Shown piece after piece: positions 23,577-32,259 of a DNA stretch of 64,000 nt. How positions within the stretch are numbered: the first letter of the stretch is position 1; each line of letters starts with the position of its first letter. A program made the translations under genes and the position numbers. This DNA is from Luteimonas aestuarii (lineage in GTDB: Bacteria; Pseudomonadota; Gammaproteobacteria; Xanthomonadales; Xanthomonadaceae). Below the pieces are notes generated by a model, which saw only the letters and a program-made list of their open reading frames with translations, had not been told where the DNA came from and made no database searches. Location: the NCBI RefSeq assembly GCF_004357985.1, contig NZ_SMTF01000004.1, positions 62,001-126,000 on the forward strand, in the 5' to 3' direction.

Positions 23577-24829
23577 GCGAAACGCGACGGTGCGTAGGGC
23601 GCGGGATCGATGTGCGTTTCGTCGCCCGTCATCAACTCCGCGACCAGGCGCCCGGTCGCCGGGCTCATGCTGACGCCCAGCATGCCGTGGCCGGTCGCCA
23701 GCCACACCTGGCCCAGGCCGGGCGCGGGGCCGATGATGGGCGTGTCGTCCCACGACAGCGGACGCCAGCCGTACCACTCTTCCTGCTTGTCGGCGCCGAC
23801 GGGCTCGTGCAGGTACTCGGCGGACGCGCGCTCCAGCGCAGCGAGCCTGCGCCGGTTGAGCGTGGCGTCGTACCCGGAGAACTCCATCGTACTGCCGAGC
23901 CGGAAGCCGTCTTCCCACACCGTCACGCAGACCTTGCGTTCGTGCAGCGTCAACGGCCGCTTCGGTGCAAGCCCCGGGCGCGAGTAGGTGATCGAATAGC
24001 CCTTGCCCGGCTGGATGGCGTTGCGCAGCCAGCGCATGCCCAGCGCCTTGGCCATCAGCGGCGACCACGCACCCGCGGCCAGCAGCACGTCGCGTGCATC
24101 CCGCGCACCGTCCGCCGTGGTCACGCGCATGCCATCGCCATGCGCGGTGAGCACGCGCGCCTCGTTGTGTTCCTCGATGGTGCCGCCGCGCTCGCGCACG
24201 GCACGGGCCAGTTCGGCCACGTAGCGATCCGGCCGCAGGTGCGCATCGCCCGGATAGCGCACCGCGCCGACGATCCCCTCGCGCAGCGCCGGTTCCTGCC
24301 GGTGGTACTCGGCGGCATCGATCACTTCCGAGGCCACGCCCAGCTCCGCCAGCGCCGGCAGCTGCGCGACGTAGGCGTCCATTTCGCGCGCATCGCGGAA
24401 CACGGTATCGGCGCCGCCTTCTGAGAACCGGCAGTCGAAGCCATAGCGCTGCATCCACTCGGGGAAGGCGGTGCGCGAGGCATTGAGGATCGCGGCGCGC
24501 GCCTGTGCCGCACGCTGCCAGTCGCGTGTGTTGCAGCGGCGGGCGAACTGCATCATCCACTGCCACAACGCAGGGTCGGCGGAGGGCTTGACGTAGAACG
24601 GCGCGTCCGGCGTCAGCATCCAGCCCATCGCCTTGGTGATCATGCCCGGCGCATACAGCGGGCCGGCATGGCTGGGCGTGAGCGTGCCGCAATTGCCATG
24701 GGAGCTGCCGCCGCCGATGCGGCCGGCGTCGACGAGATGAACGCTGCGTCCGCGCTCGAGCAGCGCAAGCGCACTGGCCAGGCCGACGACGCCGGCGCCG
24801 ACGACGATCACATCACTACGTGGGGTCAT
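23573..24829 (-). CDS. FAD-dependent amino-acid oxidoreductase, DadA-like
   Basis: A 418-residue glycine oxidase/D-amino-acid dehydrogenase family flavoprotein. The N-terminal Rossmann motif VIVVGAGVVGLASALAL is followed by HLVDAGRIGGGSSHGNCG; the C-terminal part has YGWRPLSWDDTPIIGP and WLATGHGMLGVSMSPATG, which is the DadA signature. Likely oxidises D-amino acids to 2-oxo acids and passes electrons to the respiratory chain; the exact substrate could also be D-hydroxyproline. Coupled to gorA by an ATGA overlap. ATG 24829 chosen over a TTG seven codons upstream. Confidence 0.88.
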   Translation of the reverse strand: MTPRSDVIVVGAGVVGLASALALLERGRSVHLVDAGRIGGGSSHGNCGTLTPSHAGPLYAPGMITKAMGWMLTPDAPFYVKPSADPALWQWMMQFARRCNTRDWQRAAQARAAILNASRTAFPEWMQRYGFDCRFSEGGADTVFRDAREMDAYVAQLPALAELGVASEVIDAAEYHRQEPALREGIVGAVRYPGDAHLRPDRYVAELARAVRERGGTIEEHNEARVLTAHGDGMRVTTADGARDARDVLLAAGAWSPLMAKALGMRWLRNAIQPGKGYSITYSRPGLAPKRPLTLHERKVCVTVWEDGFRLGSTMEFSGYDATLNRRRLAALERASAEYLHEPVGADKQEEWYGWRPLSWDDTPIIGPAPGLGQVWLATGHGMLGVSMSPATGRLVAELMTGDETHIDPAPYAPSRFA

Positions 24830-24901
24830 GCCGAGAGTGTAGCCATTCAACGCGTGGTTTCATCGTGCACGCCACCGCCAGCGCAACGGCGCGCCACCCG
24901 T

Positions 24902-26152
24902 TCAGCCCATCCGCATCGGCGGACGACGGCCATAGGTCAACCATCGCCACAACCACTCGGCAGGGCCGAAGCGGAAGCGCGCCAGCCACCAGTGGCTCGC
25001 CGCCACCTGCAGCGCGAAGAACGCGAATACCAGCAACGGCTGCCAGGCCCGCGGCAGCTGTTCGAAGTAGCCCAGCCCGTAGCCGTAGAAGATCCACGTC
25101 ATCGCCAGCGACTGCAGCAGGTAGTGGGTCAGCGCCATCCGGCCGGCGGGCGCCAGCCAGGCCAGCAACCCGGCGAAGGGCGAACCCTGCAGCGCGCGCA
25201 GGATCCACGCCAGGTAACCCAGCATCATCATCGCGCCACCCAGCATCTGCATGGCGTGTGCGCCCATGGCGCGGGCATCCATCCGCGCGAAGTCCATCGT
25301 CGGCTCCAGCCGCCACGCGACCAGGGTCAGCAACACGCCGATCGGGAACACCACCCAGCGCAGGCGGGCAAGGACCCGTGCGTATTCGTGCGGGCGCGCG
25401 ACCGCACCGCTGCGCGCGAACCACGCGCCGACCAGGAACAGGCCCAGGATGAACGCGCCGAACATCGGCAGCATCTCCATCATCACGCCGAAGTCCCGGA
25501 GTCGCTGCGCGGTCGCCTCGGCGTAGCTGCCACTGCCGTAGGCCACGCGTTCGGCCTCGATCAGCGCCGCGATCTTGTCCCCTTGCGCGTCCATCGCCGC
25601 CTGGAACTCCGCGGCGCTGTCCGGCTGCATCTGCGCCATCGAGCCGGCGAGCCCACCGGCCAGCATCAATACGCAAGGCAACAGCACGAACGCAACGCCC
25701 CATTTGGGCAGGCGCGAGACGGGCGTGCGCCGGAACAACAGCAGCATCAGCAGCCCCAGCAACGCGTAGGTCACCAGGATGTCGCCCGACCAGACCAGCC
25801 ACGCATGGGCCAGGCCGATCGCCAGCAGGGCCAGCACACGCCGCAGGTAGGTGCCGAAGAACGGCCTGCCGGCGTCCGTGGCCCGCATCAGGATGACCGC
25901 GAAGCCCATGCCGAACAGCAGCGAGAACAGCGGGAAGAACTTGCCCTGCACGAACAGGTAGATCAGCGTGTCGACGGTATGGTCGGCGCCGGTCAGCGCC
26001 GGATCGACGCCGCTCAGCGAGGCGAACAGCGGCCCGACCATGCCCTCGATGTTCATCAACAGGATGCCGAGCAGCGCGAACCCGCGCAGCACGTCCATGG
26101 ACTGGATGCGGTCGTCCGCACCCACGGGGCTCAATGCTGCGGAATCGTTCAT
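24902..26152 (-). CDS. DUF418 domain membrane protein
   Basis: A 416-residue polytopic membrane protein. It begins RIQSMDVLRGFALLGILLMNIEG, a hallmark of the DUF418/acyltransferase-3-like superfamily, and ends with the DUF418 module (MALTHYLLQSLAMTWIFYGYGLGYF ... WWLARFRFGPAEWLWRWLTYG, with loops between). About ten hydrophobic segments are visible. Family members are poorly characterised; some act in transport or acyl transfer. Separate from the DadA-like gene by 72 bases and follows slyD by 76 bases on the same strand. Confidence 0.92.
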   Translation of the reverse strand: MNDSAALSPVGADDRIQSMDVLRGFALLGILLMNIEGMVGPLFASLSGVDPALTGADHTVDTLIYLFVQGKFFPLFSLLFGMGFAVILMRATDAGRPFFGTYLRRVLALLAIGLAHAWLVWSGDILVTYALLGLLMLLLFRRTPVSRLPKWGVAFVLLPCVLMLAGGLAGSMAQMQPDSAAEFQAAMDAQGDKIAALIEAERVAYGSGSYAEATAQRLRDFGVMMEMLPMFGAFILGLFLVGAWFARSGAVARPHEYARVLARLRWVVFPIGVLLTLVAWRLEPTMDFARMDARAMGAHAMQMLGGAMMMLGYLAWILRALQGSPFAGLLAWLAPAGRMALTHYLLQSLAMTWIFYGYGLGYFEQLPRAWQPLLVFAFFALQVAASHWWLARFRFGPAEWLWRWLTYGRRPPMRMG

Positions 26153-26228
26153 GCGTGCCGGGCCTCCCCGCCCTGGATGGGTCCGCAGCCGCATGGCCCT
26201 CGCCACGCGACCACGGCAGTGCGATGGC

Positions 26229-26708
26229 TCAGTGCTGGTGGCCGCCTTCGCCGTGCACGTGGCCGTGTTCGATCTCTTCCGGCTGCGCCTCGCGCACGTC
26301 GACGATCTCGATGTCGAAATGCAGGTCCTTGCCGGCCATCGGGTGGTTGAGGTCCACGTCGACCACGCTCATGCCCACCTTCTCCACGGTCACCGCGCGC
26401 GGGCCGAAGTTGGTATTCAGTACCACCTGCATGCCCGGCGCCAGCTTCTGCTCGCCGAAATGCTTCTTGGGCACGCGCTGGGTCAAGCCATCGCGACGCT
26501 CGCCATAGGCCTCGGCCGCCGCGACGTCGGCGGCGAATCGCTCGCCGGCCTCGCGACCCTCCATCGCCTTCTCCAGCCCCGGAATGATGTTGCCGTGGCC
26601 GAACAGGATCGCCAGCGGCTCGCGGTCCTTCGAGGACTCGATGGCCTCCTGGCCGGCTTCGGCGACGCTGTAGTGGAAACGGACGACGTGGTCTTTTGCG
26701 ATTTTCAT
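26229..26708 (-). CDS. slyD: FKBP-type peptidyl-prolyl isomerase SlyD
   Basis: Two-domain proline isomerase and metallochaperone. The 159-residue protein starts MKIAKDHVVRFHYSV and has the FKBP elements LAILFGHGNIIPGLEKAMEG and the insert-in-flap domain, then DVDLNHPMAGKDLHFDIEI. The tail HGHVHGEGGHQH is His-rich and likely binds nickel or other divalent metals, although it is shorter than the Escherichia coli tail. Divergent from the NlpC/P60 lipoprotein gene with 66 bases between. Confidence 0.95.
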   Translation of the reverse strand: MKIAKDHVVRFHYSVAEAGQEAIESSKDREPLAILFGHGNIIPGLEKAMEGREAGERFAADVAAAEAYGERRDGLTQRVPKKHFGEQKLAPGMQVVLNTNFGPRAVTVEKVGMSVVDVDLNHPMAGKDLHFDIEIVDVREAQPEEIEHGHVHGEGGHQH

Positions 26709-26774
26709 GGGTGATCCGGAAGACGGCGGCCGCGGCCGCTTGAGGGAATTGCCCGGCGAAGGCACGATGCCGGC

Positions 26775-27368
26775 ATGGAACGCAGGCAGAGTGGCCCACG
26801 CAAGGCCGGGCATTATCCAAGTTGCGGCACGGCCGCGCCAATCATCCGGCTCACGGGCCTGTCGGTGCTGCTGCCGTGCCTGCTGCTGGCCGCCTGCGGC
26901 CGCAAGGACACCCGCCCCGCCCCGCCCGCCTCCAGCCCGACCGCCAGCCCGGCGACACGGGACTGGCCGGTGGTCCAACCCGGCGACCCCGCCGCCGCCA
27001 ACGCCGTGCTGATGCGTGCGATCAGTCTGGTCGGCACCCCGTACCGGTACGGGGGAAACACGCCCGAAGGTGGCTTCGATTGCAGCGGGCTGGTCAATTA
27101 CGTGTTCCGCGACATGCTGGACCTGCGCCTGCCGCGCACCTCGCGGGAACTGGCGGCCTACCAGGGGCCGCGGATCGACCCCCACCGGCTGGCGACAGCC
27201 GACCTGGTGTTTTTCGGCAGTGGCGGACAGGTCACCCACGTCGGGATCTATGTCGGCGAAGGCCGCTTCGTGCACGCGCCCAGTACGGGCGGCACGGTGC
27301 GGCTCGACCATCTGGACGGCAGCTACTGGCGCAGGAATTACTCGGGCGCACGCCGGGTCCTGCGTTGA
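26775..27368 (+). CDS. NlpC/P60 family lipoprotein
   Basis: A 197-residue putative cell-wall cysteine peptidase. A hydrophobic segment ends in the lipobox LLAAC (Cys 41), so the mature enzyme is membrane-anchored. The NlpC/P60 domain has the catalytic Cys in GGFDCSGLVNYVF (Cys 103) and the His in THVGIYVG (His 155), with a third polar residue at His 167 (RFVHAP). The n-region before the hydrophobic core is unusually long (about 25 residues); there is no later ATG, so ATG 26775 is retained with some doubt. Such enzymes cleave D-Glu-meso-DAP bonds. It stands 108 bases before a second, related gene. Confidence 0.88.
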   Translation: MERRQSGPRKAGHYPSCGTAAPIIRLTGLSVLLPCLLLAACGRKDTRPAPPASSPTASPATRDWPVVQPGDPAAANAVLMRAISLVGTPYRYGGNTPEGGFDCSGLVNYVFRDMLDLRLPRTSRELAAYQGPRIDPHRLATADLVFFGSGGQVTHVGIYVGEGRFVHAPSTGGTVRLDHLDGSYWRRNYSGARRVLR

Positions 27369-27476
27369 AACGTGAAGGAAATCACAGGGTTGCCCACGCA
27401 GCGTTAACTTTATTTGAACATTTCACGCCGTCTTCTCGGGCAACATCGCCGCTGCTTTTGACGACGTGAAGCCCGC

Positions 27477-28145
27477 GTGACGACGACTGACCACCCAACA
27501 GGCCGCCCCAACGCCCTCCGCATCCGCCGCTTGCCAGCCTTCGCCTGTGCTTGCGTACTGACCTTCATTGCACTCCCCGCTTTTGCCGGCCCCGGCCTCG
27601 TTGCCGACTCGGCCGACCAGCTGCCCGTGAACGACTCCGTGGTGCAGTCGATCGCCCCGGACACCGTGCCGGTGGCAGACCGCAAGCTGCTGTTCGCCAG
27701 CGACGTGAACCAGCTGATCGCCGCCCGTACCGAAACCCCGATCCAGGTCGAGCCGGAAGGTCGCGTGCAGCGCATGCTGCGTGGCGCGCTGTCGCTGCTG
27801 GGCACGCCCTACCGCTGGGGCGGCACCTCGCCGGATGGCGGCTTCGACTGCAGCGGACTGGTCAACTACGTGTTCCGCACCACCCTGGGCATCGAACTGC
27901 CGCGCGTCTCGCGCGACATGGCCCGCGACGGCGAGCGCGTCGAGCGTACCGCCCTGAGCGCCGGCGACCTGGTGTTCTTCAGCCGCCGTGGCCGCACCAT
28001 CGACCATGTGGGCATCTACCTCGGCGAAGGCCGCTTCGTGCATGCCCCGCGCACCGGCAAGGACGTGATGGTCTCGGAGCTGGACACCGGCTACTGGTCG
28101 CAGCGCTTCATGCAGGCGCGTCGCGTCGCCGGGATCGGCAGCTGA
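27477..28145 (+). CDS. Secreted NlpC/P60 family hydrolase
   Basis: A 222-residue paralogue of the preceding gene. A GTG at 27477 starts the frame; the leader RIRRLPAFACACVLTFIALPAFAGPG is a Sec signal peptide without a lipobox at the cleavage site. The C-terminal domain matches the neighbour closely (GTPYRWGG, GGFDCSGLVNYVFRTTLG, DHVGIYLGEGRFVHAP), with catalytic Cys 125 and His 177. The 60-residue region between signal and domain differs from the neighbour. A periplasmic peptidoglycan hydrolase is inferred. A strong terminator follows, so the pair ends here. Confidence 0.92.
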   Translation: MTTTDHPTGRPNALRIRRLPAFACACVLTFIALPAFAGPGLVADSADQLPVNDSVVQSIAPDTVPVADRKLLFASDVNQLIAARTETPIQVEPEGRVQRMLRGALSLLGTPYRWGGTSPDGGFDCSGLVNYVFRTTLGIELPRVSRDMARDGERVERTALSAGDLVFFSRRGRTIDHVGIYLGEGRFVHAPRTGKDVMVSELDTGYWSQRFMQARRVAGIGS

Positions 28146-28175
28146 TCGCTCCGACCGACTGACCGTCCGGATCGA

Positions 28176-28199
28176 AGGCCGCAGCGATGCGGCCTTTTT
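28176..28199 (+). terminator. Rho-independent terminator
   Basis: AGGCCGCA and TGCGGCCT form an 8-bp stem around a GCGA loop, followed directly by TTTTT. It lies 30 bases after the second NlpC/P60 stop. The rest of the 28146-28468 gap shows nothing that I can support as a gene. Confidence 0.92.
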
Positions 28200-28468
28200 C
28201 GTGGCTCTTTTCTCGATCGAACGACTGTCGTGCGCTGGCGGCAGGTCCTTGCCTCGGCTGTCCGCCCAGCCCACCGGGAAGTGGAGGCGCCTGCCGGGGC
28301 CGCGCCGACCAAGCGGATATCGGGCCGCGACCCGGCGTGGTCCCGGCTGGCGCCCTCTGCGCCCGTGGAGTCGGAACAGGAACCCGGCGCCACGATCTTG
28401 CGATGCCCTCCGATGCGCGCCATCCTGCGCAGGCGCATCCCGACCACCGATGCCGAGGGGAACCCGAC

Positions 28469-28888
28469 GTGCTGCGAACGATCCTGGCGATACTCGCCGG
28501 CCTGCTGGTCGCACTGGTGACGATCGTCGCGATGGAATACCTCGGGATGTCGCTGTTCCCTGTGCCCGCCGGCGCCACGCTCGAGGACGAAGCCGACCTC
28601 GCCCGCCTGGTCGCCGAGGCTCCGACCGGCAAACTGCTGTGGGTCGCGCTGGGATGGGCGCTGGCCGCCCTGCTCGGTGGCTGGACCGCGGCCCGGCTGT
28701 CACGCGCCCATCGCCGCGTCGCGGCGCTCTGCGTCGGTGGTTTGATCGTGGTCGGCGTGGGAGCGACCGTCGCCACCATTCCGCATCCGGCGTGGATGGT
28801 CGCCACAGGCTTGTTGCTGCCGCTGCCGATCGCCTGGCTGGCTGCACGGCACACCATGCGTGCCGGCATGGCACCACCCCACTCCTGA
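28469..28888 (+). CDS. Small membrane protein of unknown function
   Basis: A 139-residue protein with four hydrophobic segments: MLRTILAILAGLLVALVTIVA, LLWVALGWALAALLGGWTAA, VAALCVGGLIVVGVGATVA and WMVATGLLLPLPIAWLAA. No ATG is in a suitable place; a GTG at 28469 has GAGGGG eight bases upstream and starts just before the first membrane segment. I do not recognise a characterised function. It is 27 bases upstream of the transporter gene, so the two are probably co-transcribed. Confidence 0.75.
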   Translation: MLRTILAILAGLLVALVTIVAMEYLGMSLFPVPAGATLEDEADLARLVAEAPTGKLLWVALGWALAALLGGWTAARLSRAHRRVAALCVGGLIVVGVGATVATIPHPAWMVATGLLLPLPIAWLAARHTMRAGMAPPHS

Positions 28889-28915
28889 CCCGTTCCCGAC
28901 AAGAGACCGCCCACC

Positions 28916-29800
28916 ATGCAGGCATCCCTGCTGACCAACCTGCTGCTGCCGCTCGCGCTGGGCGTAATCATGCTCGGCCTCGGCCTGGGCCTGACGATCG
29001 ACGACTTCAAGCGCGTGGCCCGCTATCCCCGCGCCGTGCTGATCGGGTTGTTCCTGCAGACCGGCGTGTTGCCGTGGGCCGCGTTCGCGCTGGCGCTGCT
29101 GTTCAAGTTGCCACCGGAGCTGGCCGTGGGCCTGATGCTGCTGGCCGCCTCGCCGGGCGGTGCCACGGCCAACATCTACAGCCACCTCGCGCACGGCGAC
29201 GTGGCGCTCAACATCACGCTCACCGCGATCAACAGCCTGCTGTGCCTGCTGACGCTGCCGATCATCCTGAATCTGTCGCTGGAATACTTCCTCGGCGCCG
29301 GACAATACGTCCCGCCGCCGGTGCAGAAGATCGTCGAGGTGGCCTCGATCATCGTGATCCCGGTGGCGCTGGGCATGACCATCCGCCACTTCGCCACCGC
29401 GTTCGCGCTGCGCATGGAAAAGCCGATCCGCTTGCTGTCGGTCGTCGTGCTGGTGCTGCTGATCGGCGCCGCCGTGGCGCAATCGTGGACGCTGCTGGTC
29501 GCCTGGTTCGCGGCGGTCGGCCTGGCCTGCCTGCTGTTCAACCTGGTCAGCATGGGCACCGGCTACCTCGCGCCGCTGGCGATCCGCCTGCCGAAGAAGC
29601 AGGCGATCGCGATCGCGATGGAGATCGGCATCCACAACGGTACGCTGGCGATCTTCATCGCGCTCAACGTCCTGCAGAACGCGGCGATGTCGGTGCCGGC
29701 CGCGATCTACAGCCTGCTGATGTTCTTCACCGCCGCCGTGTTCGCGTTCTGGGCGTCGCGTCGCAAGGGGACGCAAGAGCCGGGAAGCGCGCCAGCCTGA
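28916..29800 (+). CDS. Bile acid:sodium symporter (BASS) family transporter
   Basis: A 294-residue protein with about nine or ten membrane segments. LMLLAASPGGATANIYSHLAHGDVAL carries the family's conserved PGG..N and is followed by NITLTAINSLLCL; IEIGIHNGTLAIF near the end is the second core motif (here MEIGIHNGTLAI). BASS proteins move organic anions, often bile acid, pantoate or sulfonated compounds, with sodium. The natural substrate cannot be told from the sequence. Convergent with the DUF6644 gene 33 bases downstream. Confidence 0.9.
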   Translation: MQASLLTNLLLPLALGVIMLGLGLGLTIDDFKRVARYPRAVLIGLFLQTGVLPWAAFALALLFKLPPELAVGLMLLAASPGGATANIYSHLAHGDVALNITLTAINSLLCLLTLPIILNLSLEYFLGAGQYVPPPVQKIVEVASIIVIPVALGMTIRHFATAFALRMEKPIRLLSVVVLVLLIGAAVAQSWTLLVAWFAAVGLACLLFNLVSMGTGYLAPLAIRLPKKQAIAIAMEIGIHNGTLAIFIALNVLQNAAMSVPAAIYSLLMFFTAAVFAFWASRRKGTQEPGSAPA

Positions 29801-29833
29801 GCACACGCCACCTGCCAGGGGCATGCACCACGG

Positions 29834-30310
29834 TCAGACGTAGGCAATCATGCGCCCGGCCACCAGCGCCAGACTCCACAGCAGGATCGAAAGCAACGCC
29901 TGGACGCGGGCCGACAGCGGCACCACGTTCCGCCAGCGCCCCAGGTGCCGGCCTTGGAGGACGCGGAACGCAACGGCGTTGGCCAGTCCGAGCGCGACCA
30001 GCAGCAGCTTCAGCAGCATGACGCGATTGGCCGCCAAAGCCGTCGCATCCGCGGCCAACAGTGCGATGCCGCTCGCCAGCATCAGCACGCCGCCGGCGAC
30101 GGCAATCGGCGTCAGCGCGGCGGATACGGCATCCGGGGCGAACGCCTTCCCGTACCCGAGTAGTCGCAGATCGAGCAAGACGATCGGCCCGACCAGCAGC
30201 GCCAGGCCGACCAGGTGCAGGACGTTGACGATCGGGTAGTTCCACCCGGCGCGCACCCAGGCGCCCAGCGACGACGCCTCCAGCGCGGCCGCGAGCGCCT
30301 GCGGATCCAT
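29834..30310 (-). CDS. Membrane protein, DUF6644-like
   Basis: A 158-residue membrane protein with four to five hydrophobic helices: IVNVLHLVGLALLVGPIVLLDLRLLG, the central IAVAGGVLMLASGIALLAAD, LLLVALGLANAVAF and a C-terminal LSILLWSLALVAGRMIAYV. The His in NVLHLVG is reminiscent of heme- or copper-related membrane proteins, but that is inference. Genes of this type are often next to DUF6152 genes, as here (21 bases downstream of one). Confidence 0.75.
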   Translation of the reverse strand: MDPQALAAALEASSLGAWVRAGWNYPIVNVLHLVGLALLVGPIVLLDLRLLGYGKAFAPDAVSAALTPIAVAGGVLMLASGIALLAADATALAANRVMLLKLLLVALGLANAVAFRVLQGRHLGRWRNVVPLSARVQALLSILLWSLALVAGRMIAYV

Positions 30311-30331
30311 CCAGCCGGTCCCTGCGGGCCC

Positions 30332-30685
30332 TCAGCGAAGCTCGACGGTGGTGCCATCGACCACGATGCGCTCGGCACGCAGTTCGCGCGTGCCGTCGAG
30401 GCGCGGGTAGGCCTCGATGGTGATGGTCCGCCCCACCGCCAGGCCATCCTGCGGCAAACCGCGCGTTTCCATCCGGGTCGTCGGTGCGAGCACCACGTCC
30501 CAACGGTTGCCTTCATGCTCGACCACGACTTCGGCGTGCGGGTTGCGATACCGGACCTCGATCAGCTCCGCGTCGAAGCGCATCGCCTGGTCGGCGTCAT
30601 AGCTGCTCCACCCGTGGTGGGCAGCGGCAGGCAACGCCACGAACAGGGCGGCAAGGACGAACGGCAGCAGGCGATTGATGCGCAT
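30332..30685 (-). CDS. DUF6152 family periplasmic protein
   Basis: A 117-residue protein with signal peptide MRINRLLPFVLAALFVALPAAA, cleaved just before HHGWSSYDADQAMRF. The mature part starts with His-His and continues with IEVRYRNPHAEVVVEHEG, the DUF6152 pattern; the His residues suggest metal binding, which is inference. ATG 30685 is supported by GGAGA eight bases upstream; a second ATG two codons earlier overlaps that ribosome site too closely. Paired with the downstream DUF6644-like membrane gene. Confidence 0.83.
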   Translation of the reverse strand: MRINRLLPFVLAALFVALPAAAHHGWSSYDADQAMRFDAELIEVRYRNPHAEVVVEHEGNRWDVVLAPTTRMETRGLPQDGLAVGRTITIEAYPRLDGTRELRAERIVVDGTTVELR

Positions 30686-30773
30686 CGGCATTCTCCAGCG
30701 GGGTATCGGTGAAGGCCGTGTATAGCGCAACCCGCGTCAAGGGCGCATGCGCATCGCCAGGCCGCGGACGGCC

Positions 30774-32120
30774 TCAACCATCATCGCGGCCCGCCGGCGA
30801 CGTCGAGGGGTCGATGCCCACGTTGCTCGAAGCCGCCTCGTACACTTCGTGGTCCAGCAGCCCGGTCTGCTTCGCCACCAGCACCGGCACCAGCACCTGG
30901 CCGGTGACGTTGGTCATCGTGCGCATCATGTCGAGGATGCGGTCGATGGCGTAGAGGATGCCGATGGCTTCCAGCGGCAGGCCCGCCGCGCTCAGCACCA
31001 CGGTCACCATCACCACCGCCGTGCCCGGCACGCCGGCGGTGCCGAAGCTCCCCAGCACCGACGCCAGGGCGATGATGAAGTACTGCCCGGCCGACAGTTC
31101 CAGCCCCATGTATTGCGCGATGAATACCGCGGCCAGCGCCGGGTAGATCGCGCCGCACCCGTCCATCTTGATGCTGGCCCCCAGCGGCACGGCGAAACCG
31201 GCGTAATCGCGGTTCACGCCCAGGTTGTGCGTGGCCGAGCTGAGCGAGAGCGGCAGCGCGGCGAAGCTGCTGGAAGCGACGAAGCCGACCTGCATCGCCG
31301 GCGCCGCGCCGCGGAAGAACTTCAGCGGATTCAACCGGTGCGCCAGCAGCAGTCCGCCGTAGACCACGACGATGTGGAAGGCGCAGGCGACGTACAGCGC
31401 GATGACGAACTTGCCCAGCGGAATCAGCTGCTCGAACCCGTACGTGCCCACCAGCGCCGCGATCAGGCCGAAAGTGCCGATGGGCGTGGCTTCCAGCACG
31501 AAGCGCGTGACCTGGATCATCAGCTCGCGCGCCTGGTCGAACAGCGAGCGCAGGCCGAGGGTCTTCTCGCCCAGTTTCACCAGTGCGAACCCGATCAGCC
31601 CGGCGAAGAAGATCACCTGGAGGATGGTGAAGTTGCTGGGGATGATGATGTTCTGCCCGTCCACGGTCCTGCCCGCGCCCAGCGCCGCCAGCGCGCGGAA
31701 CGGGTTCTCCGGCACGATGTTGACCAGCACGTCCAGCGGACCGGGCACGTCGCGCGGACGGTAGTTTTCCGCGACCTGCAGGCTGGCGACATCCACGCCG
31801 GTGCCGGGCTTCAGCAGCAGGCCGAACGACAAACCCACCGCGACCGCCAGCACCGCGGTGATCGCGAACCAGAGGAAGGTGCGCCCGGCGAGGCCCGCGA
31901 TCGAACGTTGGCCCGCGAGCGAGCCGACCGCGCTCACCACGGCGAAGAACACCAGCGGGATCGCGATCATCTTGATCAGGTTGACGTACACCGTGCCCAG
32001 CGGCCCGAACCAAGCCTGCGCCGCGGGCCCCATCAGCCAGCCGGCCAGTGCGCCCAACACGAAGGCGCCGGCCACGCGCTGCCAGAACGGGATCGCCAAC
32101 CACGCAGACACCAGTCGCAT
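30774..32120 (-). CDS. Dicarboxylate/amino acid:cation symporter (GltP/DctA family)
   Basis: A 448-residue transporter of the DAACS family. Core motifs are VYVNLIKMIAIPLVFFAVV, the serine-rich hairpin GFVASSSFAALPLSLSSATHN, the MDGCGAIYPALAAVFIAQ substrate and cation site, GTAGVPGTAVVM and NVTGQVLVPVL. The serine-rich and MDG motifs place it among proton or sodium symporters for glutamate, aspartate or C4-dicarboxylates; which one cannot be decided here. ATG 32120 has AGGAAG upstream. Divergent from the alkaline phosphatase gene. Confidence 0.93.
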   Translation of the reverse strand: MRLVSAWLAIPFWQRVAGAFVLGALAGWLMGPAAQAWFGPLGTVYVNLIKMIAIPLVFFAVVSAVGSLAGQRSIAGLAGRTFLWFAITAVLAVAVGLSFGLLLKPGTGVDVASLQVAENYRPRDVPGPLDVLVNIVPENPFRALAALGAGRTVDGQNIIIPSNFTILQVIFFAGLIGFALVKLGEKTLGLRSLFDQARELMIQVTRFVLEATPIGTFGLIAALVGTYGFEQLIPLGKFVIALYVACAFHIVVVYGGLLLAHRLNPLKFFRGAAPAMQVGFVASSSFAALPLSLSSATHNLGVNRDYAGFAVPLGASIKMDGCGAIYPALAAVFIAQYMGLELSAGQYFIIALASVLGSFGTAGVPGTAVVMVTVVLSAAGLPLEAIGILYAIDRILDMMRTMTNVTGQVLVPVLVAKQTGLLDHEVYEAASSNVGIDPSTSPAGRDDG

Positions 32121-32259
32121 CGTGCTTCCTCACATACCAAGTCCGCACCTTAGCCGACGCGCCACGCGCTGGCGATCCCGGCGCTGGAACGCCGCGCTGT
32201 CATGGCCGGGACACCGGCACGCGGCATAATCCGTGGTTTGTTCTGGGGGACCAGGCTTG

